From NCBI GenBank assembly GCA_900552015.1, contig URXY01000011.1, positions 1 through 40,905 of the forward strand: DNA of 40,905 nucleotides. Direction: 5' to 3'. Positions within the stretch are counted from its first letter, which is position 1. Each line of letters begins with the position of its first letter. Below, one piece after another: positions 21,677-29,703 of this stretch. A program made the position numbers and the translations under genes. Origin of the DNA: an uncultured Eubacteriales bacterium (GTDB lineage Bacteria > Bacillota > Clostridia > Oscillospirales > Oscillospiraceae). The notes under the pieces were generated by a model. The model was not told the origin of the DNA. It did not search any database and saw only the letters and a list, made by a program, of their open reading frames with translations.

Positions 21677-21717
21677 AAAGGGGCAGGGAATGCAAAATTT
21701 GCACTCCCTGCCCCTTT
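21677..21717 (-). terminator. Terminator of the RNase J gene
   Basis: A 20-position stem (21677-21696 with 21698-21717) with one mismatch ends in TTTTTC on the minus strand. It lies about 40 bases after the RNase J stop. Confidence 0.8.
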
Positions 21718-21721
21718 CAAC

Positions 21722-21743
21722 GCGTCGCAGACTTTGCCGCCGC
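21722..21743. repeat. 22-nt intergenic repeat, copy 2
   Basis: This is identical over 22 bases to 11203-11224. Here it lies between the RNase J stop and its terminator; the second half of the hairpin seen around copy 1 is missing. Confidence 0.8.
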
Positions 21744-21755
21744 TTTTTGGAAGGC

Positions 21756-23417
21756 TTAAAGTCTCGTGATGACCGGCAGCACCATCGGGCTGCGCTTGGT
21801 CGCCTTGAAGAGGTAGTTGCTCACGGCGCTGCGGATCGCGCCCTTGAGCTCGTTTATGTCGCGTCCGCGCTTGCCGCGGAACGCCTCCGCCGTGGACATC
21901 GTGAGATTCCTGAGATCTTGCAGGAGTTCCTCGGAATCCTTGACATAGATGAAGCCGCGCGTGATGATCTCCGGCTCGGCGAGCAGGTCGCCGTTCTGCG
22001 CGGAGACCGGCAGCACCACGACGACCATGCCGTCCTCTGCAAGGTGCTTGCGGTCGCGCAGCACCACCGCGCCGACGTCGCCGACGCCGTAGCCGTCGAC
22101 AAACACCTCGCCCGCGGGCGCGTAGCCGGGCACGCACTTCATCGAGCGCGCGCCGATCTCGACGGCGTCGCCATTGTCGCAGATGACGATGTTCTTGCGG
22201 TCCATGCCCATCTGGAGGGCCAAGTCCTTGTGCAGCTGGAGCATGCGCTGCTCACCGTGCACGGGGATAAAGTACTTGGGCTTTGTCAGCGCGTGGATGA
22301 TCTTGAGCTCCTCCTGGCAGGCATGGCCCGAAACGTGCAGCATGTCCGCGCGGTCGTAGATGACCTCAACGCCCTTGCGGAAGAGCTCATTGATGACGCG
22401 CGAGACGGTGTTCTCGTTGCCGGGGATGGCGCTCGCCGAGATGATGACGCGGTCGCCGGGGCCGACCTCGATCTGCTTGTGCTGGGAAAAGGCCATGCGG
22501 TACAGGGCGGACATCTCCTCGCCCTGCGAGCCAGTCGTGACGATGACCTGCTTTTCAAGCGGCATCGACTTGAGCTTGTTGATGTCGACCACGGTGTTTT
22601 TCGGCGGCTTCATGTAGCCGAGGTCCATGGCGACCTTCGTCACATTCTCCATGCTGCGGCCCGTGACGGCGACCTTGCGCCCGCACTCCGCCGCGGCGTC
22701 CATGATCTGCTGGATGCGGTGGACGTTGGAGGCGAACGTCGTGACGATGATGCGCTGCTTGCAGCCCTGGAACAGGCGGTTGAAGGTCCTGCCCACCGTG
22801 CGCTCGCTCATCGTATAGCCTGGGCGCTCGACGTTCGTCGAATCCGCGAGCAGCGCCAAAACGCCCTGCTTGCCGAGCTCGCCGAAGCGGGCAAGGTCGA
22901 TGACCTCGCCGTCGATGGGCGTCGAGTCGATCTTGAAGTCGCCCGTGTGGACGACCGTGCCAAGCCCCGTGTGGATGGCAAACGCCACCGAGTCCGCGAT
23001 GGAGTGGTTCACGTGGATGAACTCCACGCTGAATTTGCCGGCCTTGACGGTCATGCCGCTTTCCACCGTGACGATCTTTGTGGTTTTAAGAAGGCCGTGC
23101 TCTTCGAGCTTTAAGCGGATGAGGCCCGCGGTCAGGCGCGTGCAGTAGATGGGGATATTGACCTTTTTGAGGATGTAGGGCACGGCGCCGATGTGGTCCT
23201 CGTGCCCGTGGGTGATGAACATGCCGCGGATGCGGTTCTTGTGCTTGACAAGATAGCTCACATCGGGAATGACGCAGTCGATGCCGTACATATCGTCGCC
23301 AGGGAAGGCCATGCCGCAGTCGACCACGATGATCTCGCCGCCGTACTCGTACACGGTCATGTTCTTACCGATCTCATTGAGACCGCCGAGAGGGATGATT
23401 TTTAACTGTTCAGCCAA
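21756..23417 (-). CDS. rnj: Ribonuclease J
   Basis: The 553-residue protein has the RNase J plan: a metallo-beta-lactamase domain with the zinc motif THGHEDHIG near residue 70, an inserted beta-CASP domain (ADSTNVERPGYTMSERTVGRTFN), and the motif HVSGHACQEELKIIHALTKPKYFIPVHGEQRML. A C-terminal dimer domain follows. RNase J cuts RNA internally and degrades it 5' to 3', and is central to mRNA decay in Firmicutes lacking RNase E. The start is TTG, followed by GCTGAACAG, with AGGAG about 11 bases upstream; the family begins with this IIPLGGLNEIGKN strand, so no later start fits. It has a long leader of about 285 bases. Confidence 0.95.
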   Translation of the reverse strand: MAEQLKIIPLGGLNEIGKNMTVYEYGGEIIVVDCGMAFPGDDMYGIDCVIPDVSYLVKHKNRIRGMFITHGHEDHIGAVPYILKKVNIPIYCTRLTAGLIRLKLEEHGLLKTTKIVTVESGMTVKAGKFSVEFIHVNHSIADSVAFAIHTGLGTVVHTGDFKIDSTPIDGEVIDLARFGELGKQGVLALLADSTNVERPGYTMSERTVGRTFNRLFQGCKQRIIVTTFASNVHRIQQIMDAAAECGRKVAVTGRSMENVTKVAMDLGYMKPPKNTVVDINKLKSMPLEKQVIVTTGSQGEEMSALYRMAFSQHKQIEVGPGDRVIISASAIPGNENTVSRVINELFRKGVEVIYDRADMLHVSGHACQEELKIIHALTKPKYFIPVHGEQRMLQLHKDLALQMGMDRKNIVICDNGDAVEIGARSMKCVPGYAPAGEVFVDGYGVGDVGAVVLRDRKHLAEDGMVVVVLPVSAQNGDLLAEPEIITRGFIYVKDSEELLQDLRNLTMSTAEAFRGKRGRDINELKGAIRSAVSNYLFKATKRSPMVLPVITRL

Positions 23418-23703
23418 TGCTGGATCAACTCCTTTTGATTCGTTTGAAACATAAAAACGATAGATTTGTTTTGAATTTGTTCTGTGTCCGGGTCAAAAGG
23501 CGCAAGGCAGAAGAGACGTCCGTGCCCATGCTTCGCCCTGCTTCACGAAGCAAATGCACCTGCGGCGCCTTAAGGAGACCCATATGGACTTTTTTATAAA
23601 AACCGCGATCAAGCCGCGGCCAAAACCGAAGAAAAAACAGCGCCTCGCGCGGAAAGAATCGCGCGTTTTCCTGCTTTGTATGGGGTAGTATAGCACATTC
23701 TGC
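23418..23703 (-). promoter_or_regulatory. Long structured leader of the RNase J gene
   Basis: About 285 bases lie between the predicted start point and the TTG start. On the minus strand CCGCG-7 bases-CGCGG (23603-23619) is followed by TTTTT, resembling an attenuator. CGCGCG arms enclose an 8-base loop upstream of it, and GCTTC-GT-GAAGC lies nearer the gene. A 52-codon frame on the minus strand ends at 23425 within the ribosome site but has no ribosome site of its own. Confidence 0.4.
23584..23688 (+). CDS. Possible 34-residue basic peptide
   Basis: A 34-codon plus-strand frame begins with ATG six bases after AAGGAG. It encodes a very basic peptide that starts MDFFIKTAIKPRPKPKKKQR and then continues with further Lys and Arg. 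No plus-strand promoter is evident just upstream, and the frame is antisense to the RNase J leader, so it may be chance. No family is recognised. Confidence 0.2.
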   Translation: MDFFIKTAIKPRPKPKKKQRLARKESRVFLLCMG

Positions 23704-23709
23704 GCAAAA

Positions 23710-23738
23710 AGTATACCACATTTTTTGTCGACAGGCAA
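23710..23738 (-). promoter_or_regulatory. RNase J gene promoter
   Basis: On the minus strand TTGCCT (23733-23738) and TATACT (23710-23715) are 17 bases apart. A second TATACT lies about 20 bases further on. Confidence 0.6.
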
Positions 23739-23754
23739 AATTTTTGTTTTTATA

Positions 23755-23784
23755 TTGTATCCGTGCCATGCCACGTGCTATAAT
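23755..23784 (+). promoter_or_regulatory. Promoter of the gdpP-rplI-dnaB operon
   Basis: TTGTAT (23755-23760) and a perfect TATAAT (23779-23784) are 18 bases apart, and TGC before the -10 makes it an extended -10. The start point would be about 60 bases before gdpP. It is divergent from the RNase J promoter. Confidence 0.7.
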
Positions 23785-23848
23785 GAAATGGATTATTCCC
23801 CTGTGCAAAGCCGCAGGACTCATTATCCGGACGGGAGGCAGCCCATTT

Positions 23849-25840
23849 ATGAGGAACAAAAGGATCAGCAAGCTGGTGGACCCCAGCTTCCGGCTCTACT
23901 TTGTCGTCGGCTTTCTATTCGCCGCCGTCACACTGCGCGTGAGCATTCCGCTCGCCATCTGTGAGGCCGCCGCGATGGCGTTTCTCCTATGGTACTTCCG
24001 CCACACGGCGCAGAAGCGCCGCGAGGGCATCCGCCAGTACATCGACGATGTGACCGACGATATGACCACCGCCGACAAGGCCTCGATGCTCTCGGCCCCA
24101 TTCGCGATGATGGTCTTCCGCCCCGACACGCGCGAGATCCTGTGGAGCAACGACAGCTTCTTGCAGCTCACCGGCGTGCAGGAGGATATCTTTGACAACC
24201 GCATCGATGACGTCCTGCCTGACTTTCCGACCCACTGGCTGCTCGAGGGCAAAAGCGAATGCCCCGAGACTGTGATGCTCGGTGGGCGCCACTTCCGCGT
24301 GTTCGGCAATCTGAGCCACCCCGCCTCCCGCCGCGGCGGGCAGAGCCTGCTCGCCACGACCTATTGGACGGATGTGACCGAGCAGGATTCGCTGCGCGAA
24401 GAGAACGAGAGCCGCCGCCCCATCGTGGCCGCCATCTACATCGACAACTACGAGGAGCTGATGAAGGCCGGCAGCGAGGCCTCGCGCAGCGCGGTGCTCG
24501 CCGCCATCGACGAGAAGCTCAACGACTGGCTCAAGGATTCCAACAGCCTGCTGCGCAAGTTCGACCGCAACCGCTATGTGCTCGTCACGACCGAGCAGGA
24601 ATATCAAAAGCTGCTGGAGGGCAAGTTCTCCGTGCTCGACGCGGTGCGAAGCGTCGTCACCGAGGACGGTGTCGCCGCGACGCTCTCGATCGGTGTGGGC
24701 AAGGATATGGACGACTACGAGACGCTCTACAAAAACGCGATGCTCTCGATTGAAATGGCACTCTCGCGCGGCGGCGACCAGGTCGTTGTGCGCAACCGCC
24801 TCGACTTTGAGTTCTATGGCGGCAAGTCCAAATCCACCGAAAAGCGCACGAAGGTCAAATCCCGCGTGATGGCCAATGCCCTCGGCGAGCTCATCTCCGA
24901 TGCGGGCCAGATCTTCGTCATGGGCCATCAGCACGCGGATATGGACGCCGTCGGCGCGGCGGCAGGCATCTGCTGCATCGCGCGCAAGCGCGGCAAAAAG
25001 GCACAGATCGTCATCGACATGGAGGACAACGTCGCAAAGCCGCTGCTCACCAAGCTCGCGGCTCTGCCGGAATACAAGGATGCCTTTATCTCCGGCAATG
25101 ACGCCTTCATTTCCGCCCAGCCGGGCGCGCTGCTCGTCGTGGTGGACACGAACCGCCCCGACTTTGTTGAATCCGAGCAGCTGCTCGACGCGTGCAACCG
25201 CGTAGCGGTCATTGACCACCATCGCCGCGCCGCGAATTACATCGAATCCGCCGCGCTCAACTTCCACGAGCCGTACGCTTCGAGCGCGTCCGAGCTCGTG
25301 ACGGAGCTTTTGCAATACCTCGCCGACCCGACCGATCTTTTGCGCGCGGAGTCTGAAGCGCTGCTCGCGGGCATCGTGCTCGACACAAAAAATTTCACGA
25401 TGCGCACCGGCGGACGCACCTTTGAGGCCGCCGCATTCCTGCGCCGCGCAGGCGCGGACACGTCGGACGTGCAGCGGCTCTTCCAGAGTGACCTTGCCGG
25501 CATGATCGAGCGCTACGACATCATCCGTCACGCCGAGCTCGTGCACGGCGACATCGCCGTGGCGGCAGTCGAAAAGGAGATCGACCGCGTGACCGCCGCC
25601 AAGGCGGCCGACGAGCTTTTGACACTTTCCGGCATCCACGCTTCGGTCGTGCTCTACAAGCGCGGCACGGGCGTGAACCTGTCTGCACGCTCGCTCGGCG
25701 AGATCAACGTGCAGTTCATTATGGAAAAGCTCGGCGGCGGCGGAAATTCCACCACCGCAGGCGGACAGGTGGCTGACGCCACCGTGGACGAGGTGCGCGA
25801 GCGTCTGCTCGCCGCCATCGACGAATATACAGAAGAGTAA
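23849..25840 (+). CDS. gdpP: Cyclic-di-AMP phosphodiesterase GdpP (DHH/DHHA1)
   Basis: The 663-residue protein has the GdpP plan: two N-terminal membrane spans (about 14-50), a PAS-like domain (about 80-170), a degenerate GGDEF domain ending in ALSRGGDQVVVRN, and a DHH-DHHA1 phosphodiesterase. The last part shows GHQHADMDAVG near 358, VVDTNRPDF, VIDHHRRA at 454-461 and the DHHA1 loop GGGGNSTTAGGQ. GdpP hydrolyses c-di-AMP to pApA and affects wall homeostasis, potassium and beta-lactam tolerance. The ATG at 23849 follows GGGAGG; an earlier start at 23744 overlaps the promoter. It is followed by rplI and dnaB, the usual Firmicute order. The GGDEF active motif is absent, so no cyclase activity is expected. 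Confidence 0.93.
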   Translation: MRNKRISKLVDPSFRLYFVVGFLFAAVTLRVSIPLAICEAAAMAFLLWYFRHTAQKRREGIRQYIDDVTDDMTTADKASMLSAPFAMMVFRPDTREILWSNDSFLQLTGVQEDIFDNRIDDVLPDFPTHWLLEGKSECPETVMLGGRHFRVFGNLSHPASRRGGQSLLATTYWTDVTEQDSLREENESRRPIVAAIYIDNYEELMKAGSEASRSAVLAAIDEKLNDWLKDSNSLLRKFDRNRYVLVTTEQEYQKLLEGKFSVLDAVRSVVTEDGVAATLSIGVGKDMDDYETLYKNAMLSIEMALSRGGDQVVVRNRLDFEFYGGKSKSTEKRTKVKSRVMANALGELISDAGQIFVMGHQHADMDAVGAAAGICCIARKRGKKAQIVIDMEDNVAKPLLTKLAALPEYKDAFISGNDAFISAQPGALLVVVDTNRPDFVESEQLLDACNRVAVIDHHRRAANYIESAALNFHEPYASSASELVTELLQYLADPTDLLRAESEALLAGIVLDTKNFTMRTGGRTFEAAAFLRRAGADTSDVQRLFQSDLAGMIERYDIIRHAELVHGDIAVAAVEKEIDRVTAAKAADELLTLSGIHASVVLYKRGTGVNLSARSLGEINVQFIMEKLGGGGNSTTAGGQVADATVDEVRERLLAAIDEYTEE

Positions 25841-25864
25841 ATCACCCACAAGGAGGACATACAC

Positions 25865-26311
25865 ATGAAAGTCATTTTAACGCAGGACGTAAGAGGTCAG
25901 GGCAAGAAGGGCCAGCTCATCGATGCGGCCGAGGGCTACGCAAGAAACTTCCTGCTGCCCCGCAAGCTCGCCGTGCTCGCCACGGCCGATGCCATCAACA
26001 CCATGAACCTGAAAGAAAAGGCCCGCAGAGCCGAGGAGGCCGCGAACCGTCAGGCCGCCGTCGAGATGGGCGCAAAGCTCAAAAACGTGACCGTCAAGCT
26101 CACGGCCAAGGGCGGCAAGGAAGGCAAGCTCTTCGGTGCCATCACGAGCAAGGAAATTTCCGAGGGTCTTGCGAGCCAGTTCCAGCTCGACGTGCCCAAG
26201 CAGAAGATCGTGCTCGACGAGCCCATCAAGGCCTACGGCACCTATGAGGTCAAGGCCAAGCTCGGCTACGAGGTCAGCGCCAAGTTCTCTGTCAGCGTGA
26301 GCGAGGAGTAA
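25865..26311 (+). CDS. rplI: 50S ribosomal protein L9
   Basis: The 148-residue protein fits L9: the N-terminal domain MKVILTQDVRGQGKKGQLIDAAEGYARNFLLPRKLAVLAT, a long connecting helix rich in Ala, Glu and Lys (about 45-78), and the C-terminal domain beginning GKEGKLFGAITSKEIS. L9 binds domain V of 23S rRNA near the L1 stalk and helps hold the reading frame. AAGGAGG lies 9 bases before the ATG, 24 bases after gdpP, so they are one transcript. Confidence 0.97.
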   Translation: MKVILTQDVRGQGKKGQLIDAAEGYARNFLLPRKLAVLATADAINTMNLKEKARRAEEAANRQAAVEMGAKLKNVTVKLTAKGGKEGKLFGAITSKEISEGLASQFQLDVPKQKIVLDEPIKAYGTYEVKAKLGYEVSAKFSVSVSEE

Positions 26312-26347
26312 AAAGGCGCATCATTACGCGATAAGGAGGGCTTCTAC

Positions 26348-27694
26348 GTGGAGGATATCTTCTACCGGCAGATGCCGCACTCCCTCGAGGCGGAGCAATC
26401 GGTGCTCGGCTCCATGCTCATCGACGCAAACTGCGTCAAGGACGTGATGGAGCAGCTCCGCCCCGATGATTTTTACCTAAAGCAGAACCGTGAGATCTTC
26501 GAGACGATCTACTCCATGTTCGTCTACTCCAAGCCTATCGACGGCGTGACCGTCGCGGGCGAGATGGAGAAAAACGGCACCTACGATGAAAATACGACGC
26601 GCCCGTACCTCGCCCAGCTCATGGACGTGACGCCCACGAGCGCAAACGTGATGGAATACGTCGGCATCGTGCGCGACAAGGCGCTGCTGCGCGCGCTCTA
26701 CACCGTGGCGGGGGAAATTTCCTCCATGGTGCAGGACGGCACGGGCGGCGCTTCCAGCGTGCTCGACGCGGCGGAGCAGAAGATCTACGCCGTGCGCCGC
26801 GGGCGCAGCGCGCAGAGCATGGCAAGCATCGGCGTTGTGCTGCAAGGCGTTCTGGACCATTTGAGCGAGCTGAGCGCCAACGGCGGCAAGACGCTGCCGG
26901 GCCTTCCCACGGGCTTTGGCGTGCTGGACGACAAAATGAATGGCCTCAACAAATCGGACCTTGTGCTGCTGGCCGCACGTCCCGGTATGGGTAAAACGAG
27001 TATGGCGCTGAACCTTGCGCTGAATGTCGCGCGCTCAAGCGGGCAGGCCGTGGCCGTGTTCTCGCTCGAAATGTCGCGTGAGCAGCTCGTGACGCGAATC
27101 CTGTCGAATCAGGCGACGGTCGAGAACCAGCGTCTCGTGACGGGCAACCTGCGTGAGCAGGACTGGGTCAACATCGCAAACGCCGCATCTGTCCTCTCGG
27201 GGCTTGACATTCTCATTGACGACAATCCGCTGCTCACCGTTGCGGACATGAACGCCAAGTGCCGCCGTATCGACAATTTAGGTTTGGTAGTCATCGACTA
27301 CTTGCAATTGATGGCGTCCTCCGGCACGAAAGGCTACAGCGGCGAGAGCCGCCAGCAGGTCGTCAGCGATATTTCCCGTATGCTCAAGATCATGGCAAAG
27401 GAGCTTCAGGTTCCCGTGCTGTGTCTTTCCCAGCTCTCGCGTGCGAACGAAAAGCGCGAGGATAAGCGCCCCATGCTCTCCGACCTTCGTGAATCGGGTG
27501 CCATCGAGCAGGACGCGGATATCGTCATGTTCCTGTACCGCGACGATTATTACAACGAGGACTCGGAAAAGCGCAACATCGCCGAGTGCATCATCGCCAA
27601 GAACCGCCACGGCGAAACCGGCAAGGTCGAGCTCGCCTGGTCGCCGCAGTATACGACGTTCTCGTCGCTCGACTACCGGCATGAAGAGGACTGA
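26348..27694 (+). CDS. dnaB: Replicative DNA helicase DnaB
   Basis: The 448-residue protein has the DnaB N-terminal domain (MPHSLEAEQSVLGSMLID...PDDFYLKQNREIFETIYSMF) and the RecA-like motor domain. Walker A RPGMGKTSMAL is near residue 212 and Walker B appears as LVVIDYLQLM. The loop LRESGAIEQDADIVMFLYR is also present. It unwinds DNA ahead of the replication fork as a hexamer. The start is GTG with AAGGAGG 7 bases upstream; an alternative start would cut the conserved N-terminus. No intein is seen. Its end overlaps tilS by 14 bases. Confidence 0.97.
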   Translation: MEDIFYRQMPHSLEAEQSVLGSMLIDANCVKDVMEQLRPDDFYLKQNREIFETIYSMFVYSKPIDGVTVAGEMEKNGTYDENTTRPYLAQLMDVTPTSANVMEYVGIVRDKALLRALYTVAGEISSMVQDGTGGASSVLDAAEQKIYAVRRGRSAQSMASIGVVLQGVLDHLSELSANGGKTLPGLPTGFGVLDDKMNGLNKSDLVLLAARPGMGKTSMALNLALNVARSSGQAVAVFSLEMSREQLVTRILSNQATVENQRLVTGNLREQDWVNIANAASVLSGLDILIDDNPLLTVADMNAKCRRIDNLGLVVIDYLQLMASSGTKGYSGESRQQVVSDISRMLKIMAKELQVPVLCLSQLSRANEKREDKRPMLSDLRESGAIEQDADIVMFLYRDDYYNEDSEKRNIAECIIAKNRHGETGKVELAWSPQYTTFSSLDYRHEED

Positions 27695-29009
27695 GCTGCC
27701 GCGCGCGGAAGCACTCTGCGCGCGCTATCTCGACAAGAACCGGCCCGTGCTCGCCGCCGTGTCCGGTGGTTTGGACTCGATGTGTTTACTGCATTTTCTG
27801 CGCGGGGAGGGGTATGACGTCTCCTGTGCGCACTTCAACCACCAGCTTCGTGGCGAAGAGGCTGCGCGTGACGAAGACTTCGTCCGCGCGTGGTGCGAAA
27901 AAGAGGACATTCCATTCTATCTGGGCTCCGGCGACGTGCGTGCCCACGCGCGCGAGACCGGCAAGACCGAGGAGGAGGCTGGACGCGACCTGCGCTACGC
28001 CTTTCTCCGTGAAACAGCGCAAATGCTCGGCGCCCAGATCGCGCTGGCACACCATGCGAACGACAACGCGGAAACGGTGCTTTTGAACCTCGTCCGCGGG
28101 ACGGATCTGCGCGGCCTGTGTGGTATGCGGCCCAGGCAGGGCGACATTGTCCGCCCGTTTTTAGAGCAGACGCGCGAAGAGCTCGTCACCTATGCACAGT
28201 CTCATGATATCCCGCACGTCGAGGACCATACGAACGCCGACCCGAACGCCGCCGCGCGAAACTACCTGCGGCATGAGATCCTGCCGCGGCTCAAACACCT
28301 CAATTCCCGCGCGGGCGAGCATATTACCGCAACGGCGCGCTCCCTCAGCGCGCTCGACGATGCCATCGAACAGAAGGCGGAAGCGCTGCTTGCGGATGCG
28401 AAAGGCTCAGAACAGTCCGTCGCGCTGCCGCTGGACCGTTTTTGTGCGGCGGAGGAAGCCGTACAGGCCCGCGCGCTACTGCGCATGGCGGACGCACTCG
28501 GTGTCGGGCGAAAGGATATCGGCCGCGAGACGCTGCAAGCGATCCTTGCGCTCGTACAGAAGCCTGATACGGCAAAACGTCAGGTCTCGCTGCCGCGCGG
28601 CGCGGTCGTGCGCATCGCAGACGGGCGGCTGACACTTGAAAAGGTGTCCGTTGCACCGCAGAAGACCCCGCTCGTGGAAAATATCCCCCTCCCATGGGGA
28701 AATTTCGAGCTGACGCTGCTGCGTGAGCCCGAGGGCGCAGGCATCCTGCTCCGCGCGCCGAAGGACGGCGAAGCAATTTTCGTCGCCCCGTGCGACCTGA
28801 ACGCGCGCCTGACGCTCGAGGGCGCGAACGGCACGCGCAGCATCAAGCGGCTGTGCGTTGACCAAAAGCTCTCCCTCACCGAGCGCGACGCGCTCCCTGC
28901 CCTTTACGTGGGCAGCCAACTTGCCGCCGTGTGGCGGCTGGGGACGGACGTTGCTTTTCTGCCGAAAGACGGCAAAAGGGCGCGTTTTGTGCGCGTCGTC
29001 CCCCGATAG
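27681..29009 (+). CDS. tilS: tRNA(Ile)-lysidine synthetase
   Basis: The 442-residue protein has the N-type PP-loop motif SGGLDSM at residues 27-33 and the following family blocks CAHFNHQLRGEEAARDEDFV, GKTEEEAGRDLRYAFL, AHHANDNAETVLLNLVRGT and DHTNADPNAAARNYLRHEILPRL. The TilS substrate-binding and C-terminal domains follow. TilS joins lysine to C34 of the tRNA that reads AUA, changing it from Met to Ile identity. The ATG lies inside the end of dnaB, so translation is coupled and no separate ribosome site is evident. tilS-hpt-ftsH is a conserved Firmicute order. Confidence 0.95.
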   Translation: MKRTELPRAEALCARYLDKNRPVLAAVSGGLDSMCLLHFLRGEGYDVSCAHFNHQLRGEEAARDEDFVRAWCEKEDIPFYLGSGDVRAHARETGKTEEEAGRDLRYAFLRETAQMLGAQIALAHHANDNAETVLLNLVRGTDLRGLCGMRPRQGDIVRPFLEQTREELVTYAQSHDIPHVEDHTNADPNAAARNYLRHEILPRLKHLNSRAGEHITATARSLSALDDAIEQKAEALLADAKGSEQSVALPLDRFCAAEEAVQARALLRMADALGVGRKDIGRETLQAILALVQKPDTAKRQVSLPRGAVVRIADGRLTLEKVSVAPQKTPLVENIPLPWGNFELTLLREPEGAGILLRAPKDGEAIFVAPCDLNARLTLEGANGTRSIKRLCVDQKLSLTERDALPALYVGSQLAAVWRLGTDVAFLPKDGKRARFVRVVPR

Positions 29010-29088
29010 CGTCAATTCGTGCGACCTGCGGCGGAACGCCGCATCAGATACAACAAATACGAATAAAAAGAAAGTGGAGAAAAAAGCT

Positions 29089-29646
29089 ATGGCTAAGAGC
29101 AATATGGATCAGGATATCCTGAAGGTACTGTATTCCGAGGAGCAGCTCAAAACGCGCGTGCAGGAGATGGGCGATGAGCTCTATGAGCGTCTGAAAGACA
29201 AGAACCCCCTGTTTCTCGGCGTACTGAAGGGCTCCTTCATCTTCATGGCCGACATCGTGCGCGCCTGCCAGCTCAAGAGCGACGTGGAATTCATCGCTGT
29301 CTCGTCCTATCAGAACGCGACGACCTCCTCCGGCGTCGTGCAGATCACGCGCGATCTCCAGCAGGACATCACGGGCCGCGATATCGTCGTCATCGAGGAC
29401 ATTCTCGACTCCGGCAACACGCTCTACTTCCTCAAGAATTACTTTATGACCAAGGGCGCGGCCAGCGTGACCGTCGTGACGCTGCTCGACAAGCCTTCCC
29501 GCCGCACCAAGCCCGTCGTCGCCGACCTCGCGGGCTTTGAAGTCCCCGATGAGTTCGTCGTCGGCTACGGCCTCGACTATGCACAGAAGTACCGCAATAT
29601 GCCGTACATCGGCGTATTAAAACCGGAGGTCTATTCGGAGAAATAA
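29089..29646 (+). CDS. hpt: Hypoxanthine phosphoribosyltransferase
   Basis: The 185-residue protein has the PRPP-binding motif VVIEDILDSGNTL near 100-112, the early block LFLGVLKGSFIFMADIVRAC, and the end pattern DEFVVGYGLDYAQKYRNMPYIGVL. It salvages hypoxanthine (and often guanine) to IMP or GMP with PRPP. The ATG at 29089 follows GTGGAG at a suitable distance. The frame is open upstream inside tilS but has no ribosome site. The 79-base gap after tilS contains a 7-bp hairpin (29027-29043) without a T tract. A perfect terminator follows the gene. Confidence 0.95.
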   Translation: MAKSNMDQDILKVLYSEEQLKTRVQEMGDELYERLKDKNPLFLGVLKGSFIFMADIVRACQLKSDVEFIAVSSYQNATTSSGVVQITRDLQQDITGRDIVVIEDILDSGNTLYFLKNYFMTKGAASVTVVTLLDKPSRRTKPVVADLAGFEVPDEFVVGYGLDYAQKYRNMPYIGVLKPEVYSEK

Positions 29647-29652
29647 ATCCGG

Positions 29653-29683
29653 TTCAAAAAAGAGGCTTTGCCTCTTTTTTGAA
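29653..29683 (+). terminator. Terminator or attenuator between hpt and ftsH
   Basis: A perfect 14-bp stem (29653-29666 with 29670-29683) with a TTT loop ends in CTTTTTTGAA. It is only 7 bases before the ftsH ribosome site, leaving no room for a promoter between the two. Confidence 0.8.
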
Positions 29684-29703
29684 TCAGCAAGGAGGATATC
29701 CCA

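Noticed and set aside
23425..23583. A 52-codon leader peptide before the RNase J gene on the minus strand
   Set aside because: It ends suggestively inside the ribosome site, but its ATG has no ribosome site and the sequence has no notable codon run.
23987..25864. A 625-codon minus-strand open frame over gdpP
   Set aside because: It is opposite a complete GdpP with all catalytic motifs, and no motif was found in it.
29027..29043. Hairpin between tilS and hpt as a terminator
   Set aside because: The 7-bp stem has no T tract after it, so termination is unlikely.
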